Numbered from the stretch's first letter, positions 24,494 through 35,412 are shown. The stretch: DNA of 64,000 bases from an uncultured Clostridia bacterium (GCA_948440265.1 CAOJOK010000001.1:372001-436000), one strand, 5' to 3'. Numbers and translations are program-made. The notes: generated by a model not told the origin, from the sequence alone.

Positions 24494-26112
24494 TTTTTGT
24501 CTTCTCCTTTACTTTCGCCGTTTGCAATAGAACATTTTACAAACTCCATAAACAGCGGATGCGGCTTATGCGGTCTGGACTTGAACTCGGGATGATACTG
24601 CACGCCGATATAGAATTTCTTATCGGATATTTCCACCGCTTCCACGAGCTTGCCGTCGGGTGACTCTCCGCAGACAGTCAGTCCGAGAGCTTCCGCCTTT
24701 TCCCTGTATGCGTTGTTGAACTCATAGCGGTGGCGGTGGCGTTCACGGATTTCGGAAAGTCCGTATGCCTTTTTCAATCTCGTGCCTTTCTTTATTTTGC
24801 AGTCGTACGCTCCGAGCCGCATACTGCCGCCCGTGTTTTCGCAACCGATTTGCCCTTCCATTATATCTATCACCTTGTTTTCCGAGTAGGGATTGAATTC
24901 GCGGCTGTTGGCGTCGGCAAGCCCGATAACGTGCCGTGCAAACTCTATGACGGCTATCTGCATACCGAGACAAATTCCGAAATACGGAACGTCGTTTTCC
25001 CTGCACCACTTCGCCGCTGATATCATACCTTCTATACCGCGGTCGCCGAAACCGCCGGGAACGATTATGCCGTCGCATTCGGCAAGTTTTTCCGCCGCCG
25101 TTTCATCTGTTATCTTTTCCGCGTCTATCCAATGCAGGTCTATGTTTGCGCCGTTGTGTATGCCTGCGTGAGTCAATGCTTCCGATATGGACAGATAGGT
25201 ATCGTACATCTTGACATACTTGCCCACAAGACCTATTTTGACCGTTTTGGTGCGATTGCGGGCTTTTACAAGCATTTCTTCCCAATCGGAAATATTCGGC
25301 TCTTTATCGGCAAGCGCCAATTCTCGGGAAACTATCTTTGTGAAATTGCTCTTTTCCAGCATTATCGGGGCTTCGTAAAGCAACGACACGTCTGTGTTTT
25401 CTATGACGCAATCGGGCTTGACGTCGCAGAACAGCGCAATCTTTTCACGGGTCTGTTTATCTATCGATTTCTCGCAGCGCAGGACTATTATGTCGGGCGA
25501 AATACCGAGACTGCGCAGTTCCTTTACGGAGTGCTGAGTCGGTTTTGTTTTCATTTCTCCGCTCGACTTTATGACGGGTACAAGCGTGACGTGAATATAA
25601 AGACAGTTCTCCCGACCCACGTCCTTGCTCACCTGACGTATGGCTTCTATGTACGGCATAGACTCTATGTCGCCCGTCGTTCCGCCTATCTCGGTTATGA
25701 CAACGTCGGCAGCTATCTTCTTTCCGACGGAAAAAATAAACTTCTTAATCTCGTTCGTAACGTGCGGAATGACTTGAACCGTGCCGCCGTTGTATACGCC
25801 TTTGCGCTCGTTTTCCAAGACGTTCCAATACACTTTTCCCGTCGTCAGATTGGAAAACTTATTCAGATTCTCGTCTATGAAACGCTCGTAATGTCCGAGG
25901 TCGAGGTCGGTTTCCGCGCCGTCCTCGGTCACGAAAACTTCGCCGTGCTGATACGGACTCATTGTACCCGGGTCCATATTTATGTACGGGTCGAGCTTTT
26001 GGGCTATCACTTTGAGTCCTTTGGCTTTAAGCATCATACCCAAGCTCGCCGCCGTTATACCTTTACCCAAACCCGACACGACTCCGCCGGTTACAAATAT
26101 ATATTTTATCAT
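24490..26112 (-). CDS. pyrG: CTP synthase
   Basis: Makes CTP from UTP with glutamine as nitrogen donor. 540 residues, full length. N-terminal synthetase domain with [15 protein letters not shown] and [21 protein letters not shown]-terminal class I glutaminase with [17 protein letters not shown] (nucleophile Cys) and [10 protein letters not shown]. Overlaps carB-dapF and dapL by 4 bp each. Confidence 0.97.
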   Translation of the reverse strand: MIKYIFVTGGVVSGLGKGITAASLGMMLKAKGLKVIAQKLDPYINMDPGTMSPYQHGEVFVTEDGAETDLDLGHYERFIDENLNKFSNLTTGKVYWNVLENERKGVYNGGTVQVIPHVTNEIKKFIFSVGKKIAADVVITEIGGTTGDIESMPYIEAIRQVSKDVGRENCLYIHVTLVPVIKSSGEMKTKPTQHSVKELRSLGISPDIIVLRCEKSIDKQTREKIALFCDVKPDCVIENTDVSLLYEAPIMLEKSNFTKIVSRELALADKEPNISDWEEMLVKARNRTKTVKIGLVGKYVKMYDTYLSISEALTHAGIHNGANIDLHWIDAEKITDETAAEKLAECDGIIVPGGFGDRGIEGMISAAKWCRENDVPYFGICLGMQIAVIEFARHVIGLADANSREFNPYSENKVIDIMEGQIGCENTGGSMRLGAYDCKIKKGTRLKKAYGLSEIRERHRHRYEFNNAYREKAEALGLTVCGESPDGKLVEAVEISDKKFYIGVQYHPEFKSRPHKPHPLFMEFVKCSIANGESKGEDKK

Positions 26113-29100
26113 AATTTAGCTACGCCTCGATATACTTCCACCGCATCGCCCGTCAGCGTCACCGTATCGCCGTAATTGATTACCAGCTCTCCGCCCGGCA
26201 GTCTTACGACAACGTCCGTGTTCTTGTCGCAATATCCGTTGTGAACCGCCGCCACGACTGCCGCGCAAGCACCCGTGCCGCAGGCATAGGTTTCGCCGCT
26301 GCCGCGTTCCCACACGCGCATTTTGAGATGCGTCCTATCCACGACCTGAACGAATTCGACGTTGACGCGGCGCGGGAACAGCTTATCGTTTTCCACGGCT
26401 TTTCCCACTCCTTCCACGTCGGCGACCGTGACGTTATCGGTAAACAGCACGCAGTGCGGATTTCCCATAGACACACAGTTTATTACTCTGCTCTCGCCGC
26501 CGCATTCGACTTTTCGTCCTATGACCGTTTCGCCGTCCAGCGCCACGGGTATCTTTTCGGGCGACAGCTGCGGCGCGCCCAGATCCACCATTGCCGAATG
26601 AGCCTTGCCGCCGCGCGCGAACAGTTTGACTTTTTTGAGTCCGCTCTCCGTTTCGATAACGACGTCTTCGCTCTTAATCTTTCCGCTTTCGTACAGATAT
26701 TTGGCGACGCACCGAACGGCGTTTCCGCACATAAGACCTTCCGTGCCGTCCGCGTTGAACATTCTCATACGCGCGTCCGCCCTGTCCGACGGATATATGA
26801 ACACCACGCCGTCGCCGCCCACGCCGAGATGACGGTCGGAAAGATTGACGGCAATCGATTCCATATTGTTGAAGGACTTATTCAGACAGTCGATATAGAT
26901 ATAGTCGTTGCCCGTTCCGTGCATCTTGATGAAGTTTATCTTCTGCTTGTCGGAACGCATATTGTTTATATTCACAAGCTCCGTATTGAGCTGGCTGTAA
27001 CGCGATTTCAGGCTGTACGCAAGCGCGTTTGCCGTATCGATACTCGTAAGGCAAGGGATACCCAAAGTTACCGCCTGTCTGCGCAGTCTGACGTCGTCGT
27101 TCGTCGGAATCCTGCCGCGCGTGGACGTGGAAATAATCAAATTGATTTTACCCGTCTTTAACAGCGTCATTGTATTTTCTTCTTTGCACTCGCTGATTTT
27201 TTTGACGCGCGTCACTTTCAAACCGCACTTTTCCAGAACGTCGGCGGTGCCGTACGTCGAATAGAGTTCAAAACCGAGTTCGGAGAATTTTTTGGCTACG
27301 TCGGCAATCTCCGATTTGTCGTTGTTTCTAACAGTCAAAAGTATGCCGCCGTTTCTCTGCATTTTATATCCTGCCGCCACAAGCCCCTTATAGAGAGCTT
27401 CGTCGAGAGCCTTGCCTATTCCGAGCACTTCGCCCGTGGACTTCATTTCCGGTCCGAGATGAGTGTCCAAATCCTGCAGTTTTTCAAACGAGAATATGGG
27501 CACTTTCACCGCGGTGTACGGCGAAGTCTTATACAGCCCCGTGCCGTACCCGAGCTTTTCCAGCTTTTTGCCGAGCATACACTCCGTCGCAAGCTGTATC
27601 ATAGGCACGCCCGTGACCTTGGAAATATACGGTATGGTTCTGGACGAACGCGGATTGACTTCTATGACGTAAATCTTGTTGTCGGCGATTATATACTGAA
27701 TATTTACAAGACCTTTGGTCTTTAACGCTACGGCAAGTTTCTCGGTATACTCCACGAGTTTCGCCGTCATAGCGTCGTTTAAATTGGACGGAGGATATAC
27801 GGCAATGGAGTCGCCGCTGTGTATGCCTGCGCGCTCTATATGCTCCATAATGCCGGGAATAAGTATCTTTTCGCCGTCGCAAATGGCGTCCACTTCGATT
27901 TCCGTTCCCATTACGTACTTATCTATGAGAATGGTATTATCGGGGTTTTCTTCGAGTATAATCTTCATATACTCCACGATGTCGTCGGCGGAGAACGCTA
28001 TAATCATATTCTGTCCGCCGAGCACATAAGACGGGCGCATAAGCACGGGATAACCGAGCGTCTCTCCTGCTTTCAGCGCCTCTTCCGTCGTCTTTACCGT
28101 GGTGCCCTTCGGTCTTGCTATGTCGAGCGATTCCAACAGTTCGTCGAAGCGCTCTCTGTCTTCCGCCATATCTATGGAGTCGGCAGGCGTTCCCAAAATT
28201 CTGACGCCCATTTCGGACAGGTGTTTGGTGAGCTTTATCGCCGTCTGACCGCCGAATGCCACGACAACTCCGTACGGCTTTTCGGTTGCTATGACGTTTT
28301 CCACGTCTTCGTCCGTCAGCGCTTCGAAATACAGTCTGTCCGCCGTGTCGAAGTCGGTGGAAACGGTTTCGGGGTTATTGTTGACTATTGCCACTTCGCA
28401 GCCCGCTTCTTTCAGCGCCCACACGCAATGCACGGACGCATAGTCGAACTCTATGCCCTGACCTATTCTTATCGGTCCCGAGCCGAAAACTATGACGCGC
28501 TTTTTGCCCGTCTTGTTTGCGTCGCGGAATTCCGCCGCTTCGTTTTCGTCATCGTACGTCGAATAGAAATACGGCGTTTCGGCGGCAAACTCCGCCGCGC
28601 AGGTATCCACCATTTTATATACGGCGCGCTTATGCATAGGAAGCTCTCTGCCCGTTATCTTTTTCAAAGCCTTATCGGGGAAGCCGAGCTTTTTCGCGCG
28701 CAGGTATTCTTCTTTATCTATCTCTCTGTCCGATATATTTTTTTCGAACTCGACGAGATTTGCTATCTTGTTCAAAAACCACGGGTCGATTTTTGTCTTT
28801 TCGGCAATCTGCTCCACTGTGGCTATGCCGCGCTTCAACGCTTCGTAAAGCACATACAGACGGTAATCTGTCGCAGGCATAAGCTTGCCCAAAACTTCAT
28901 CGTCGGTAAGCTCGGCATATCTCGGATTTTCCAGAGTCGACAGTCCTTCCGCGCCGCGCACGGCTTTCATCAATGCCTGTTCGAAAGACGGCGCTATTGC
29001 CATAACTTCGCCCGTCGCTTTCATTTGAGTGCCGAGAGTGCGCTTTGCATATACGAATTTATCGAACGGCCATTTCGGGAGTTTCACCACGCAGTAGTCC

Positions 29101-30149
29101 ACGGTGGGTTCGAAACAGGCGCAGGTTTTTCCCGTGACCGCATTCGGGATTTCGTCGAGCGTATAGCCGAGCGCTATCAGCGTCGTGACTTTGGCTATCG
29201 GATATCCCGTTGCCTTGGACGCAAGCGCGGACGAACGCGACACTCTCGGATTGACTTCGATAACCGCATAATTCATACTGTTCGGTTCGAGCGCGAACTG
29301 GCAGTTGCAGCCGCCCTCTATCCCGAGCGACGTTATTATATTCAACGCCGCGGTGCGCAGCATCTGATATTCTTTATCGGCAAGCGTCATAGTGGGCGCA
29401 ACGACTATGGAATCGCCCGTATGTATTCCGACGGGGTCCATATTCTCCATAGAACATATGGCAACCACGTTGCCTATTCCGTCGCGCATAACTTCGAACT
29501 CTATCTCTTTCCAGCCGTATATGCTCTTTTCTATCAGCACCTGCGTTATCGGCGACAGCGCAAGACCGCCTGCCGCAATCTCTCTCAATTCTGTTTCGTC
29601 GGACGCTATTCCGCCGCCTGCTCCGCCCAATGTGAACGCCGGACGGACTATGACGGGATAGCCGATTTTTCCTGCAAAAGCCACGGCGCTGTCCACGTCG
29701 TTGACGACGGTGGACGGTATGCAGGGCTGATTTATGGATTCCATAGTTTCCTTGAACAGCTCCCTGTCTTCCGCCTTTTCAATCGCGTCCACTCTCATAC
29801 CGAGAAGCTTAACGCCGCGCTCGTCCAAAAAGCCGCTCTTTGCAAGCTGCATAGAAAGCGTAAGACCGGTCTGACCGCCGAGCGCGGGCAGAATTCCGTC
29901 GGGCTTTTCCAAATCTATTATTCTCTGCAATGTGGGCAGAGTCAACGGTTCTATGTATATAGAGTCCGCCATTGCCCTGTCGGTCATTATCGTAGCCGGA
30001 TTGGAATTTACTAAAACGACTTCCACTTTTTCGGATTTGAGCGTGCGGCAAGCCTGCGTTCCGGCATAGTCGAATTCCGCCGCCTGACCTATCGTTATCG
30101 GTCCCGAACCTATGACAAGCACTTTCTTTATCTCTTTGTTTTTAGGCAT
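26109..30149 (-). CDS. carB-dapF: Fusion of carbamoyl-phosphate synthase large subunit and diaminopimelate epimerase
   Basis: A single 1346-residue frame. Residues 1 to about 1060 are a full CarB: first ATP-grasp half ([20 protein letters not shown]), oligomerisation domain, second half ([20 protein letters not shown]), and MGS-like allosteric domain ending [14 protein letters not shown]. After a linker of about 15 residues a complete DapF follows from about 1072 ([16 protein letters not shown]), with both catalytic cysteines, Cys1141 in [10 protein letters not shown] and Cys1290 in [11 protein letters not shown]. There is no stop between them; an in-frame ATG at 26960 (residue 1064) lacks a clear Shine-Dalgarno. 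It overlaps carA by 8 bp and pyrG by 4 bp. CarB makes carbamoyl phosphate; DapF turns LL-DAP into meso-DAP. Confidence 0.93.
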   Translation of the reverse strand: MPKNKEIKKVLVIGSGPITIGQAAEFDYAGTQACRTLKSEKVEVVLVNSNPATIMTDRAMADSIYIEPLTLPTLQRIIDLEKPDGILPALGGQTGLTLSMQLAKSGFLDERGVKLLGMRVDAIEKAEDRELFKETMESINQPCIPSTVVNDVDSAVAFAGKIGYPVIVRPAFTLGGAGGGIASDETELREIAAGGLALSPITQVLIEKSIYGWKEIEFEVMRDGIGNVVAICSMENMDPVGIHTGDSIVVAPTMTLADKEYQMLRTAALNIITSLGIEGGCNCQFALEPNSMNYAVIEVNPRVSRSSALASKATGYPIAKVTTLIALGYTLDEIPNAVTGKTCACFEPTVDYCVVKLPKWPFDKFVYAKRTLGTQMKATGEVMAIAPSFEQALMKAVRGAEGLSTLENPRYAELTDDEVLGKLMPATDYRLYVLYEALKRGIATVEQIAEKTKIDPWFLNKIANLVEFEKNISDREIDKEEYLRAKKLGFPDKALKKITGRELPMHKRAVYKMVDTCAAEFAAETPYFYSTYDDENEAAEFRDANKTGKKRVIVFGSGPIRIGQGIEFDYASVHCVWALKEAGCEVAIVNNNPETVSTDFDTADRLYFEALTDEDVENVIATEKPYGVVVAFGGQTAIKLTKHLSEMGVRILGTPADSIDMAEDRERFDELLESLDIARPKGTTVKTTEEALKAGETLGYPVLMRPSYVLGGQNMIIAFSADDIVEYMKIILEENPDNTILIDKYVMGTEIEVDAICDGEKILIPGIMEHIERAGIHSGDSIAVYPPSNLNDAMTAKLVEYTEKLAVALKTKGLVNIQYIIADNKIYVIEVNPRSSRTIPYISKVTGVPMIQLATECMLGKKLEKLGYGTGLYKTSPYTAVKVPIFSFEKLQDLDTHLGPEMKSTGEVLGIGKALDEALYKGLVAAGYKMQRNGGILLTVRNNDKSEIADVAKKFSELGFELYSTYGTADVLEKCGLKVTRVKKISECKEENTMTLLKTGKINLIISTSTRGRIPTNDDVRLRRQAVTLGIPCLTSIDTANALAYSLKSRYSQLNTELVNINNMRSDKQKINFIKMHGTGNDYIYIDCLNKSFNNMESIAVNLSDRHLGVGGDGVVFIYPSDRADARMRMFNADGTEGLMCGNAVRCVAKYLYESGKIKSEDVVIETESGLKKVKLFARGGKAHSAMVDLGAPQLSPEKIPVALDGETVIGRKVECGGESRVINCVSMGNPHCVLFTDNVTVADVEGVGKAVENDKLFPRRVNVEFVQVVDRTHLKMRVWERGSGETYACGTGACAAVVAAVHNGYCDKNTDVVVRLPGGELVINYGDTVTLTGDAVEVYRGVAKL

Positions 30150-31221
30150 TTTTCTTATCCTCCATCATAGCCACGAATCTGTCGAACAAAAACTCCGTAT
30201 CCAGCGGTCCGCCGCAGGCTTCGGGATGAAACTGCACCGAAAAAGCAGGCGCGTCCGTATAGTCTATGCCCTCGCAGGTGCGGTCGTTGGCGTTGGTGAA
30301 ACGCAGTACGGCGTTTTCGGGCAGAGAGTTTGCCGCAACCGCATAGCCGTGGTTCTGCGACGTTATGTGCGTCTTGCCGCTCTGCAAATCTTTCACGGGC
30401 TGATTGGCTCCCCTGTGACCGTATTTGAGTTTTTTCGTCTTTGCGCCTGCGGCAATAGCCATAAGCTGATGACCGAGGCAAATGCCGAACGTGGGCAGTT
30501 TTTTCTCGTTCAGCTTCTTCAACTGCTCGATTATTCCCGCATTGTCGGCAGGATTGCCGCCGCCGTTCGACAGCATTATTCCGTCGGGTTTTAAGTCGAG
30601 TATCTGTTCCGCCGTATAAAAAGCAGGCACTCTTATAACTTCGCAGCCGCGCTTTTTAAGCTCGCGCTCTATATTCATTTTTGCGCCGAAGTCCCAAAGA
30701 GCCACTCTTTTATCGCCGTCGCAGTATTTTACCGATTCCCTGCACGTCGTCTGTTCTACGGCATTTTTGACCTTATAGCTCTTTATTCTCGCCAGCTTCT
30801 CGTCCTTGTTCTTCAAATCCGTAGTTATCATCGCGTTCATAACGCCGAACCGACGGAGCGTTCTGGTAATCGCACGCGTATCGACGCCCGATATACCGAC
30901 GATGCCGCAGTCTTTGAGATAGTCGTCAAGCTCGCGCTCCTTTCTGAAATTACTGCCGTTATTGCACAGCTCGCGCACTATGTAGCCGAACAGAGCAGGT
31001 TTTTCCGATTCGGAATCCGGCTCTATCTGTCCGTAATTTCCTATCATAGGAAAGGTCTGCATTACAATCTGCCCGTAATAGCTGGGGTCGGTCAGTGTTT
31101 CCATATATGCGCCCATTCCCGTGGTGAATACCGCTTCACCCACCGTTTCGCCGCGTTTGCCTATGCTTTCGCCTGCGTAAACGTCGCCGTTTGCCAAAAT
31201 CAGATACGCCTTTTCTGCCAT
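30142..31221 (-). CDS. carA: Carbamoyl-phosphate synthase small subunit (glutaminase)
   Basis: Hydrolyses glutamine and channels ammonia to CarB. 359 residues. N-terminal CarA domain (GMGAYMETLTDPSYYGQIV, SGVDTRAITRTLRR) and class I glutaminase domain with nucleophile Cys in FGICLGHQLMAIAAG, and SVQFHPEACGGP. The oxyanion segment reads SNGGGNPAD where SNGPGDP is usual. Overlaps carB-dapF, 14 bp after purF. Confidence 0.95.
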   Translation of the reverse strand: MAEKAYLILANGDVYAGESIGKRGETVGEAVFTTGMGAYMETLTDPSYYGQIVMQTFPMIGNYGQIEPDSESEKPALFGYIVRELCNNGSNFRKERELDDYLKDCGIVGISGVDTRAITRTLRRFGVMNAMITTDLKNKDEKLARIKSYKVKNAVEQTTCRESVKYCDGDKRVALWDFGAKMNIERELKKRGCEVIRVPAFYTAEQILDLKPDGIMLSNGGGNPADNAGIIEQLKKLNEKKLPTFGICLGHQLMAIAAGAKTKKLKYGHRGANQPVKDLQSGKTHITSQNHGYAVAANSLPENAVLRFTNANDRTCEGIDYTDAPAFSVQFHPEACGGPLDTEFLFDRFVAMMEDKKNA

Positions 31222-31235
31222 TTCTGTCCTCCGTT

Positions 31236-32660
31236 TTAATCGTCGAATTTATCTTTGCCGCCTGCCGCTTCCGTTTTTACGGGGTACTCTCCCGAAAAAC
31301 AGCCGCCGCAGAATTTTACGCCCGTTCCCAAATCTATGCTCATCAGCCTGTCATAGTCCATAAACACAAGACTGTCCGCACCTATCTGCTTTCTTATTCC
31401 TTCTATATCCGTCTTGTTCGCAATCAAATTTTCTTCGCTGTCGATATCCACTCCGAAATAGCAGGGGTGCTTGAACGGCGGACAGGCTATACGCAGATGT
31501 ATTTCTTTTGCTCCCGCATTTTTCAGCGTCTTGATTATCCGCGCGCTTGTCGTTCCTCTTACGATGGAATCGTCCACAAGCACTATCCTTTTTCCTTCGA
31601 CGGCGGCTTTGAGCGGATTGAGCTTTGCGCTTACCGTTTCTTCTCTTTTGAGCTGAGACGGCACTATGAAGCTGCGCCCCACATAGCGGTTCTTTATAAA
31701 AGCCACGCCATACGGTATTCCCGACGCTTTTGCATAGCCGTATGCCGACACAAGTCCGGAGTCGGGCACGCCGCAGACCATATCGGCTTCGGTATGCTGC
31801 TGCTCCCACAGCGCCTTGCCCATAGCGAGCCGCGCTTTATACACGCTCATTCCGTCGATGACCGAGTCGGGTCTGGCAAAATACACCATTTCGAAAACGC
31901 ACAGACTGCGCTTTGACTTGCTTACGTCTTTCTTTATCGAGCTTATGTTTCCGCTTAAATCGACGGAAACTATTTCGCCCGGTTCTATGTCGCGCACGAA
32001 CGTGGCGCCGAGGGCGTCCAGCGCACAGCTTTCCGACGCAAACAGCGTCGCGCCGTCGAGTTTGCCCATACAGAGCGGACGGAAGCCGTTTTTATCGCGC
32101 ACGGCGACCAGCTTGTCTTTCGTCCCTATCAGCAGAGAATACGCGCCCTCTATGACGTCGGTTACGCTCTCCACTGCCTTTTCGAGATTGCCGTGTTTAA
32201 TCATTTCGTCTATGAGCAGCATATTCACGACTTCGGTGTCGTTGGTGGTTACAAACACTTTTCCGCTGCCCCTGACCATTTGTCTGCGCAGTCTGTCTGC
32301 GTTTGTCAGGTTGCCGTTGTGTGCGAGAGCGCAGGTCAGACGAGAATGTCTGGTCACAATCGGCTGTGTGTTCTCCGCACTGTTCATTCCCGTCGTGGAG
32401 TATCTGACGTGCGCGACGCTGACGCGGGAAAGCGGCGCATATTCAAGATAGTCGGAATGAAAAACATCGCTTACCAAGCCGACGTTTTTTTTGCATTTTA
32501 CGTCGTCGTCTTCGAAAAGCGCGATACCTGCGCCCTCCTGTCCGCGGTGCTGCAAAGCAAGCAAAGCCACGGCAGACAGCCCCGCGCAAGGCAGGGGTTT
32601 CGGCGATATGATTCCGAATACGCCGCATTCTTCTCTCGGTTTGTCCAAACAAACGTCCAT
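31236..32660 (-). CDS. purF: Amidophosphoribosyltransferase
   Basis: First committed step of purine synthesis: PRPP and glutamine to phosphoribosylamine. 474 residues. Starts with an 11-residue propeptide before the catalytic Cys12 (REECGVFGII), NTN-hydrolase domain with VAHVRYSTTG and LAHNGNLTNA, then the phosphoribosyltransferase domain with PRPP loop VLVDDSIVRGTTSARI. Cysteines near the C-terminus (FCGGCFSGEYP) and earlier ones fit the Fe-S-carrying B. subtilis type. AGGAG 4 bp upstream. Being in an operon with carAB and pyrG is unusual for a purine gene. Confidence 0.96.
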   Translation of the reverse strand: MDVCLDKPREECGVFGIISPKPLPCAGLSAVALLALQHRGQEGAGIALFEDDDVKCKKNVGLVSDVFHSDYLEYAPLSRVSVAHVRYSTTGMNSAENTQPIVTRHSRLTCALAHNGNLTNADRLRRQMVRGSGKVFVTTNDTEVVNMLLIDEMIKHGNLEKAVESVTDVIEGAYSLLIGTKDKLVAVRDKNGFRPLCMGKLDGATLFASESCALDALGATFVRDIEPGEIVSVDLSGNISSIKKDVSKSKRSLCVFEMVYFARPDSVIDGMSVYKARLAMGKALWEQQHTEADMVCGVPDSGLVSAYGYAKASGIPYGVAFIKNRYVGRSFIVPSQLKREETVSAKLNPLKAAVEGKRIVLVDDSIVRGTTSARIIKTLKNAGAKEIHLRIACPPFKHPCYFGVDIDSEENLIANKTDIEGIRKQIGADSLVFMDYDRLMSIDLGTGVKFCGGCFSGEYPVKTEAAGGKDKFDD

Positions 32661-32668
32661 ATGGCTCC

Positions 32669-33232
32669 TTAAAACTCGTAAGTCTTTAATATGCTCACGG
32701 CGACTTCTCTTTTGGATACCCGAAGGTTCATCGCCTGCTTTTCTATATATTTGTGCGCTTCGCTTTCGGTGTAGCCCAGCCGCTCAATCAAAGCGATTTT
32801 TGCGCGGTCTATTATCTTGAGGTCTTCCAGCTTTTTATTCAAATCCCTGTTTTCCTCTTTGAGACCGACAATGCGCATATTCATTGCGTACACGCTCTGC
32901 ACCGCGGCAAGCAGACTTGCTTTTGCAAGCGGTTTGGCAATCACTATGACGCCTTTCGGCGCGACTTGCATAACGGTCTTTTCGAAACCGACGCCGCTTT
33001 CTATAAGTATGACTCCGCCGTCCTTACGCGCCGCCGCCGTCAGAGCGGTCTTTTTTGCTCTGTCCGACGAATCGCCGTTTATGACGACAAGGTCGAAAGC
33101 GTGCTCGGTTATCTTTTGCAGAGCTTCCGAATACGAGAGCGCAAACTCGATTTCGTAATTTCCGCAAAGCGTCACCGTTTCAGCAATCGCCGAACGCGAC
33201 TTTTCGGACAATGCCGCAATCAACGCCTTCAC
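32669..33232 (-). CDS. ANTAR-domain response regulator (RNA-binding antiterminator type)
   Basis: 187 residues from a GTG at 33232. N-terminal receiver-like domain (about 5-115, DLVVINGDSS, VIVIAKPL) in which the usual phosphorylated aspartate is not in a clear LMD context. A coiled linker (NMRIVGLKEENRDLNKKLEDLK) is followed by the ANTAR domain: IDRAKIALIERLGYTESEAHKYIEKQAM. ANTAR proteins bind paired hairpins in nascent mRNA and prevent termination. Here it precedes purF. An ATG two codons upstream is only 2 bp from the AGGAG; the GTG is 8 bp away and was preferred. Confidence 0.82.
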   Translation of the reverse strand: MKALIAALSEKSRSAIAETVTLCGNYEIEFALSYSEALQKITEHAFDLVVINGDSSDRAKKTALTAAARKDGGVILIESGVGFEKTVMQVAPKGVIVIAKPLAKASLLAAVQSVYAMNMRIVGLKEENRDLNKKLEDLKIIDRAKIALIERLGYTESEAHKYIEKQAMNLRVSKREVAVSILKTYEF

Positions 33233-33483
33233 GCGCATATCTCCTCGCATTTGCAAAAAAGACTTACTGCCTTTTCCGATTCACGCAAGAGAGCGGATAA
33301 ACCGACTGCGGTATTTTCGGAAAAAACAATAAGTCCTATTTTCGAAAGCGGATACGGGCGACGGCTGATACGACTGCCGAAAAGGGGAAAAAGAGACTTT
33401 TGCCGCCCGCACGATACGGGTTTGATGAATATGTCGTGTTTCATTCCGACGCGGCGCTTTGCCTTGTCCGACGCATAATTCAT
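33229..33483 (-). CDS. Small uncharacterised protein or leader reading frame before the ANTAR gene
   Basis: 84 residues (MNYASDKAKRRVGMKHDIF at the start, ending CKCEEICA). Not recognised. Its stop overlaps the ANTAR GTG as GTGA, the coupling style of this operon, and GGAG lies 12 bp before its ATG. It is the first frame after the operon promoter. Amino-acid composition is unremarkable and there is no domain signal, so it may be just a translated leader or not expressed at all. Confidence 0.35.
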   Translation of the reverse strand: MNYASDKAKRRVGMKHDIFIKPVSCGRQKSLFPLFGSRISRRPYPLSKIGLIVFSENTAVGLSALLRESEKAVSLFCKCEEICA

Positions 33484-33590
33484 ACGGCTTTAAAGCTCCT
33501 TTACGTAAAATTTGCGTTCTTCGCCGCCGCGTTTGCCTTGCGGCTTTTGCGGGAGAGAACGCACTCGGCTTTCGCAAACCTATCCCGAAT

Positions 33591-33620
33591 ATATTACACT
33601 ATTGCGCTGTCGTTTGTCAA
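33591..33620 (-). promoter_or_regulatory. Promoter of the ANTAR-purF-carA-carB/dapF-pyrG-dapL operon
   Basis: Minus strand TTGACA (33615-33620), 18 bp, TAATAT (33591-33596). All genes down to dapL overlap or lie within 14 bp, so this may be the only promoter. Confidence 0.7.
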
Positions 33621-33683
33621 GTTTTTGAGACGGCAAAGATAAAGAAATCACAAAAAATTTATCGACGTTTTTTCCGCAACTTA

Positions 33684-33709
33684 AAAGGCGCACGAAAAGG
33701 TGCGCCTTT
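33684..33709. terminator. Terminator after the phosphoglucomutase gene
   Basis: AAAGGCGCAC (33684-33693) and GTGCGCCTTT (33700-33709) form a 10-bp stem with loop GAAAAG; on the minus strand it follows the pgm stop by about 20 bp. Confidence 0.75.
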
Positions 33710-33730
33710 ATATTATGCCGTCGAAAATCG

Positions 33731-35392
33731 TTATGCCTTTAAAACGGAATCCGCATAGGCGTTCATCTCGTCAAACAAAGCCTTGTTTTCCTCTCTCGTC
33801 TTTGCCGCGGTGAAATATACCTTTATGAGCGGCTCCGTGCCGGACGGACGGACAATCAGAGAGCAGCCGTTATCCATTTTGAAAGAGAGCACGTTCGACT
33901 TCGGCAAATCGAATCGGGTTTGGGTCAGATAGTCCACGGTGTCCGCCACTTTCATACCGCCTATCTTTTCGGGAAGGTTGTCGCGCAAATCGGAAAGTAT
34001 GCGTTTCATTTTGGCGCTGCCTTCCGCCCCCGCATATTCGTACGATTTCAGCTTATGCTCGTAATAGCCGTACTTTTCGTATATCTCGGTTATTCTGTCC
34101 ACAAGCGTTTTTCCCTGCTTCTTATAATATGCGGTCATACTTGCGGTGAGCATACTTGCGACGACGGCGTCCTTATCTCTGACATAACTGCCCGAAAGAT
34201 AGCCGTAGCTTTCTTCGAATCCGAGAACGAACCTGTCTGCCTCTCCGACGGCTTCCAATTTTCCTATTACGTCGCCTATATACTTGAAGCCCGTCAGAAC
34301 GTCGCGCACATCCGCGTCGTATTCCTGCGCCACTTTGGCGGCAAGCGCCGTGGTCACTATAGTTTTGACAAGCACGGGCTTTTTGGGCAGCGTGCCGTTT
34401 TCCTTTCTCTTGGAAAAGACGTAATCCGTCAAAAGCACTCCGACTTCGTTTCCCGTCATAAGAGTATAGCCGCCGTTGTGTCTGACCGCTATGCCCATTC
34501 TGTCGGCATCGGGGTCGGTGGCAATCAGAATGTCCGCTTGCTTTTCCCTTGCAAGCTGCAAACCGAGCTTCAATGCTTCGGGCTTTTCGGGATTGGGATA
34601 TGAGCAGGTTTCGAAGTGTCCGTCGGGATAGCCCTGTTCCTTTACTATATCCAGCGTTTCGGCTTTCACTCTCCGCAGAATTTCCGGTACGAGTTTATAC
34701 CCCGTGCCGTTAAGCGGCGAGTATGCGATTTTAAGCCCTTCGGCATTGCCGACGGCTCTGTGCATAACTTCGGACAGATAATACTCCGCAATGTCGTCCC
34801 CGACGTACTCTATCTTTCCGCTCTTTATGTAAGCGTCGATAGCGGCGGTTGTCACCTTGAACGGGTCGACTTCATCGATATAGCCAATCATTTCGTTGGC
34901 ACGGGCATCGGTCAACTGACAGCCGTCGCTGCCGTAAACCTTATAGCCGTTGTATTTTGCCGGATTGTGGCTTGCCGTTATCATAACGCCGATATCCGCC
35001 TTGAAGTGGCGGACGATGAACGACAGATACGGCGTGGGCATAAGCTCTTTCGTCAGATATGCCTTTATGCCGTTTGCGGCGAACACCTTTGCCGTTTCCG
35101 CCGCGAACACGTCGGAATTGATACGGGAATCATAGCTTATTGCCGCCGTCTTTAAGCCGCCCTGTTTCATACAGTCGGCAATGCCCTGCGTAACTTTGCG
35201 TATCGTATACACATTCAGGCAATTCGTGCCTGCGCCCAACTCTCCGCGCAAACCCGCCGTACCGAATTCGAGATATTTATAGAATGCGTTTTCAATAGCT
35301 TTTTCGTCGCCTTTCATAGCTTCGAGCTGTTTCTTGACTTCGGGTTCCGTAACCTTTTTTACCCACTGTTCATACCTTTCCGTACTTGTCAT
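33731..35392 (-). CDS. pgcA: Phosphoglucomutase / phosphomannomutase
   Basis: Interconverts hexose 1- and 6-phosphates for glycogen, cell wall and glycolipid synthesis. 553 residues, the length of the B. subtilis PgcA/YhxB type. Catalytic serine loop VMITASHNPAKYNGYKVYG (about 135), metal loop ATDPDADRMGIAV, sugar loop GFEESYGYLSG and phosphate loop VRPSGTEPLIKVY. GGAGG before the ATG. Cotranscribed with the epimerase 20 bp upstream. Confidence 0.94.
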   Translation of the reverse strand: MTSTERYEQWVKKVTEPEVKKQLEAMKGDEKAIENAFYKYLEFGTAGLRGELGAGTNCLNVYTIRKVTQGIADCMKQGGLKTAAISYDSRINSDVFAAETAKVFAANGIKAYLTKELMPTPYLSFIVRHFKADIGVMITASHNPAKYNGYKVYGSDGCQLTDARANEMIGYIDEVDPFKVTTAAIDAYIKSGKIEYVGDDIAEYYLSEVMHRAVGNAEGLKIAYSPLNGTGYKLVPEILRRVKAETLDIVKEQGYPDGHFETCSYPNPEKPEALKLGLQLAREKQADILIATDPDADRMGIAVRHNGGYTLMTGNEVGVLLTDYVFSKRKENGTLPKKPVLVKTIVTTALAAKVAQEYDADVRDVLTGFKYIGDVIGKLEAVGEADRFVLGFEESYGYLSGSYVRDKDAVVASMLTASMTAYYKKQGKTLVDRITEIYEKYGYYEHKLKSYEYAGAEGSAKMKRILSDLRDNLPEKIGGMKVADTVDYLTQTRFDLPKSNVLSFKMDNGCSLIVRPSGTEPLIKVYFTAAKTREENKALFDEMNAYADSVLKA

Positions 35393-35412
35393 AATCTGCC
35401 TCCGATTTTAAT

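Noticed and set aside
27819..30014. 731-codon plus-strand frame opposite carB
   Set aside because: Antisense shadow caused by GC-biased codons; composition is Arg/His/Tyr-rich and the minus strand encodes CarB.
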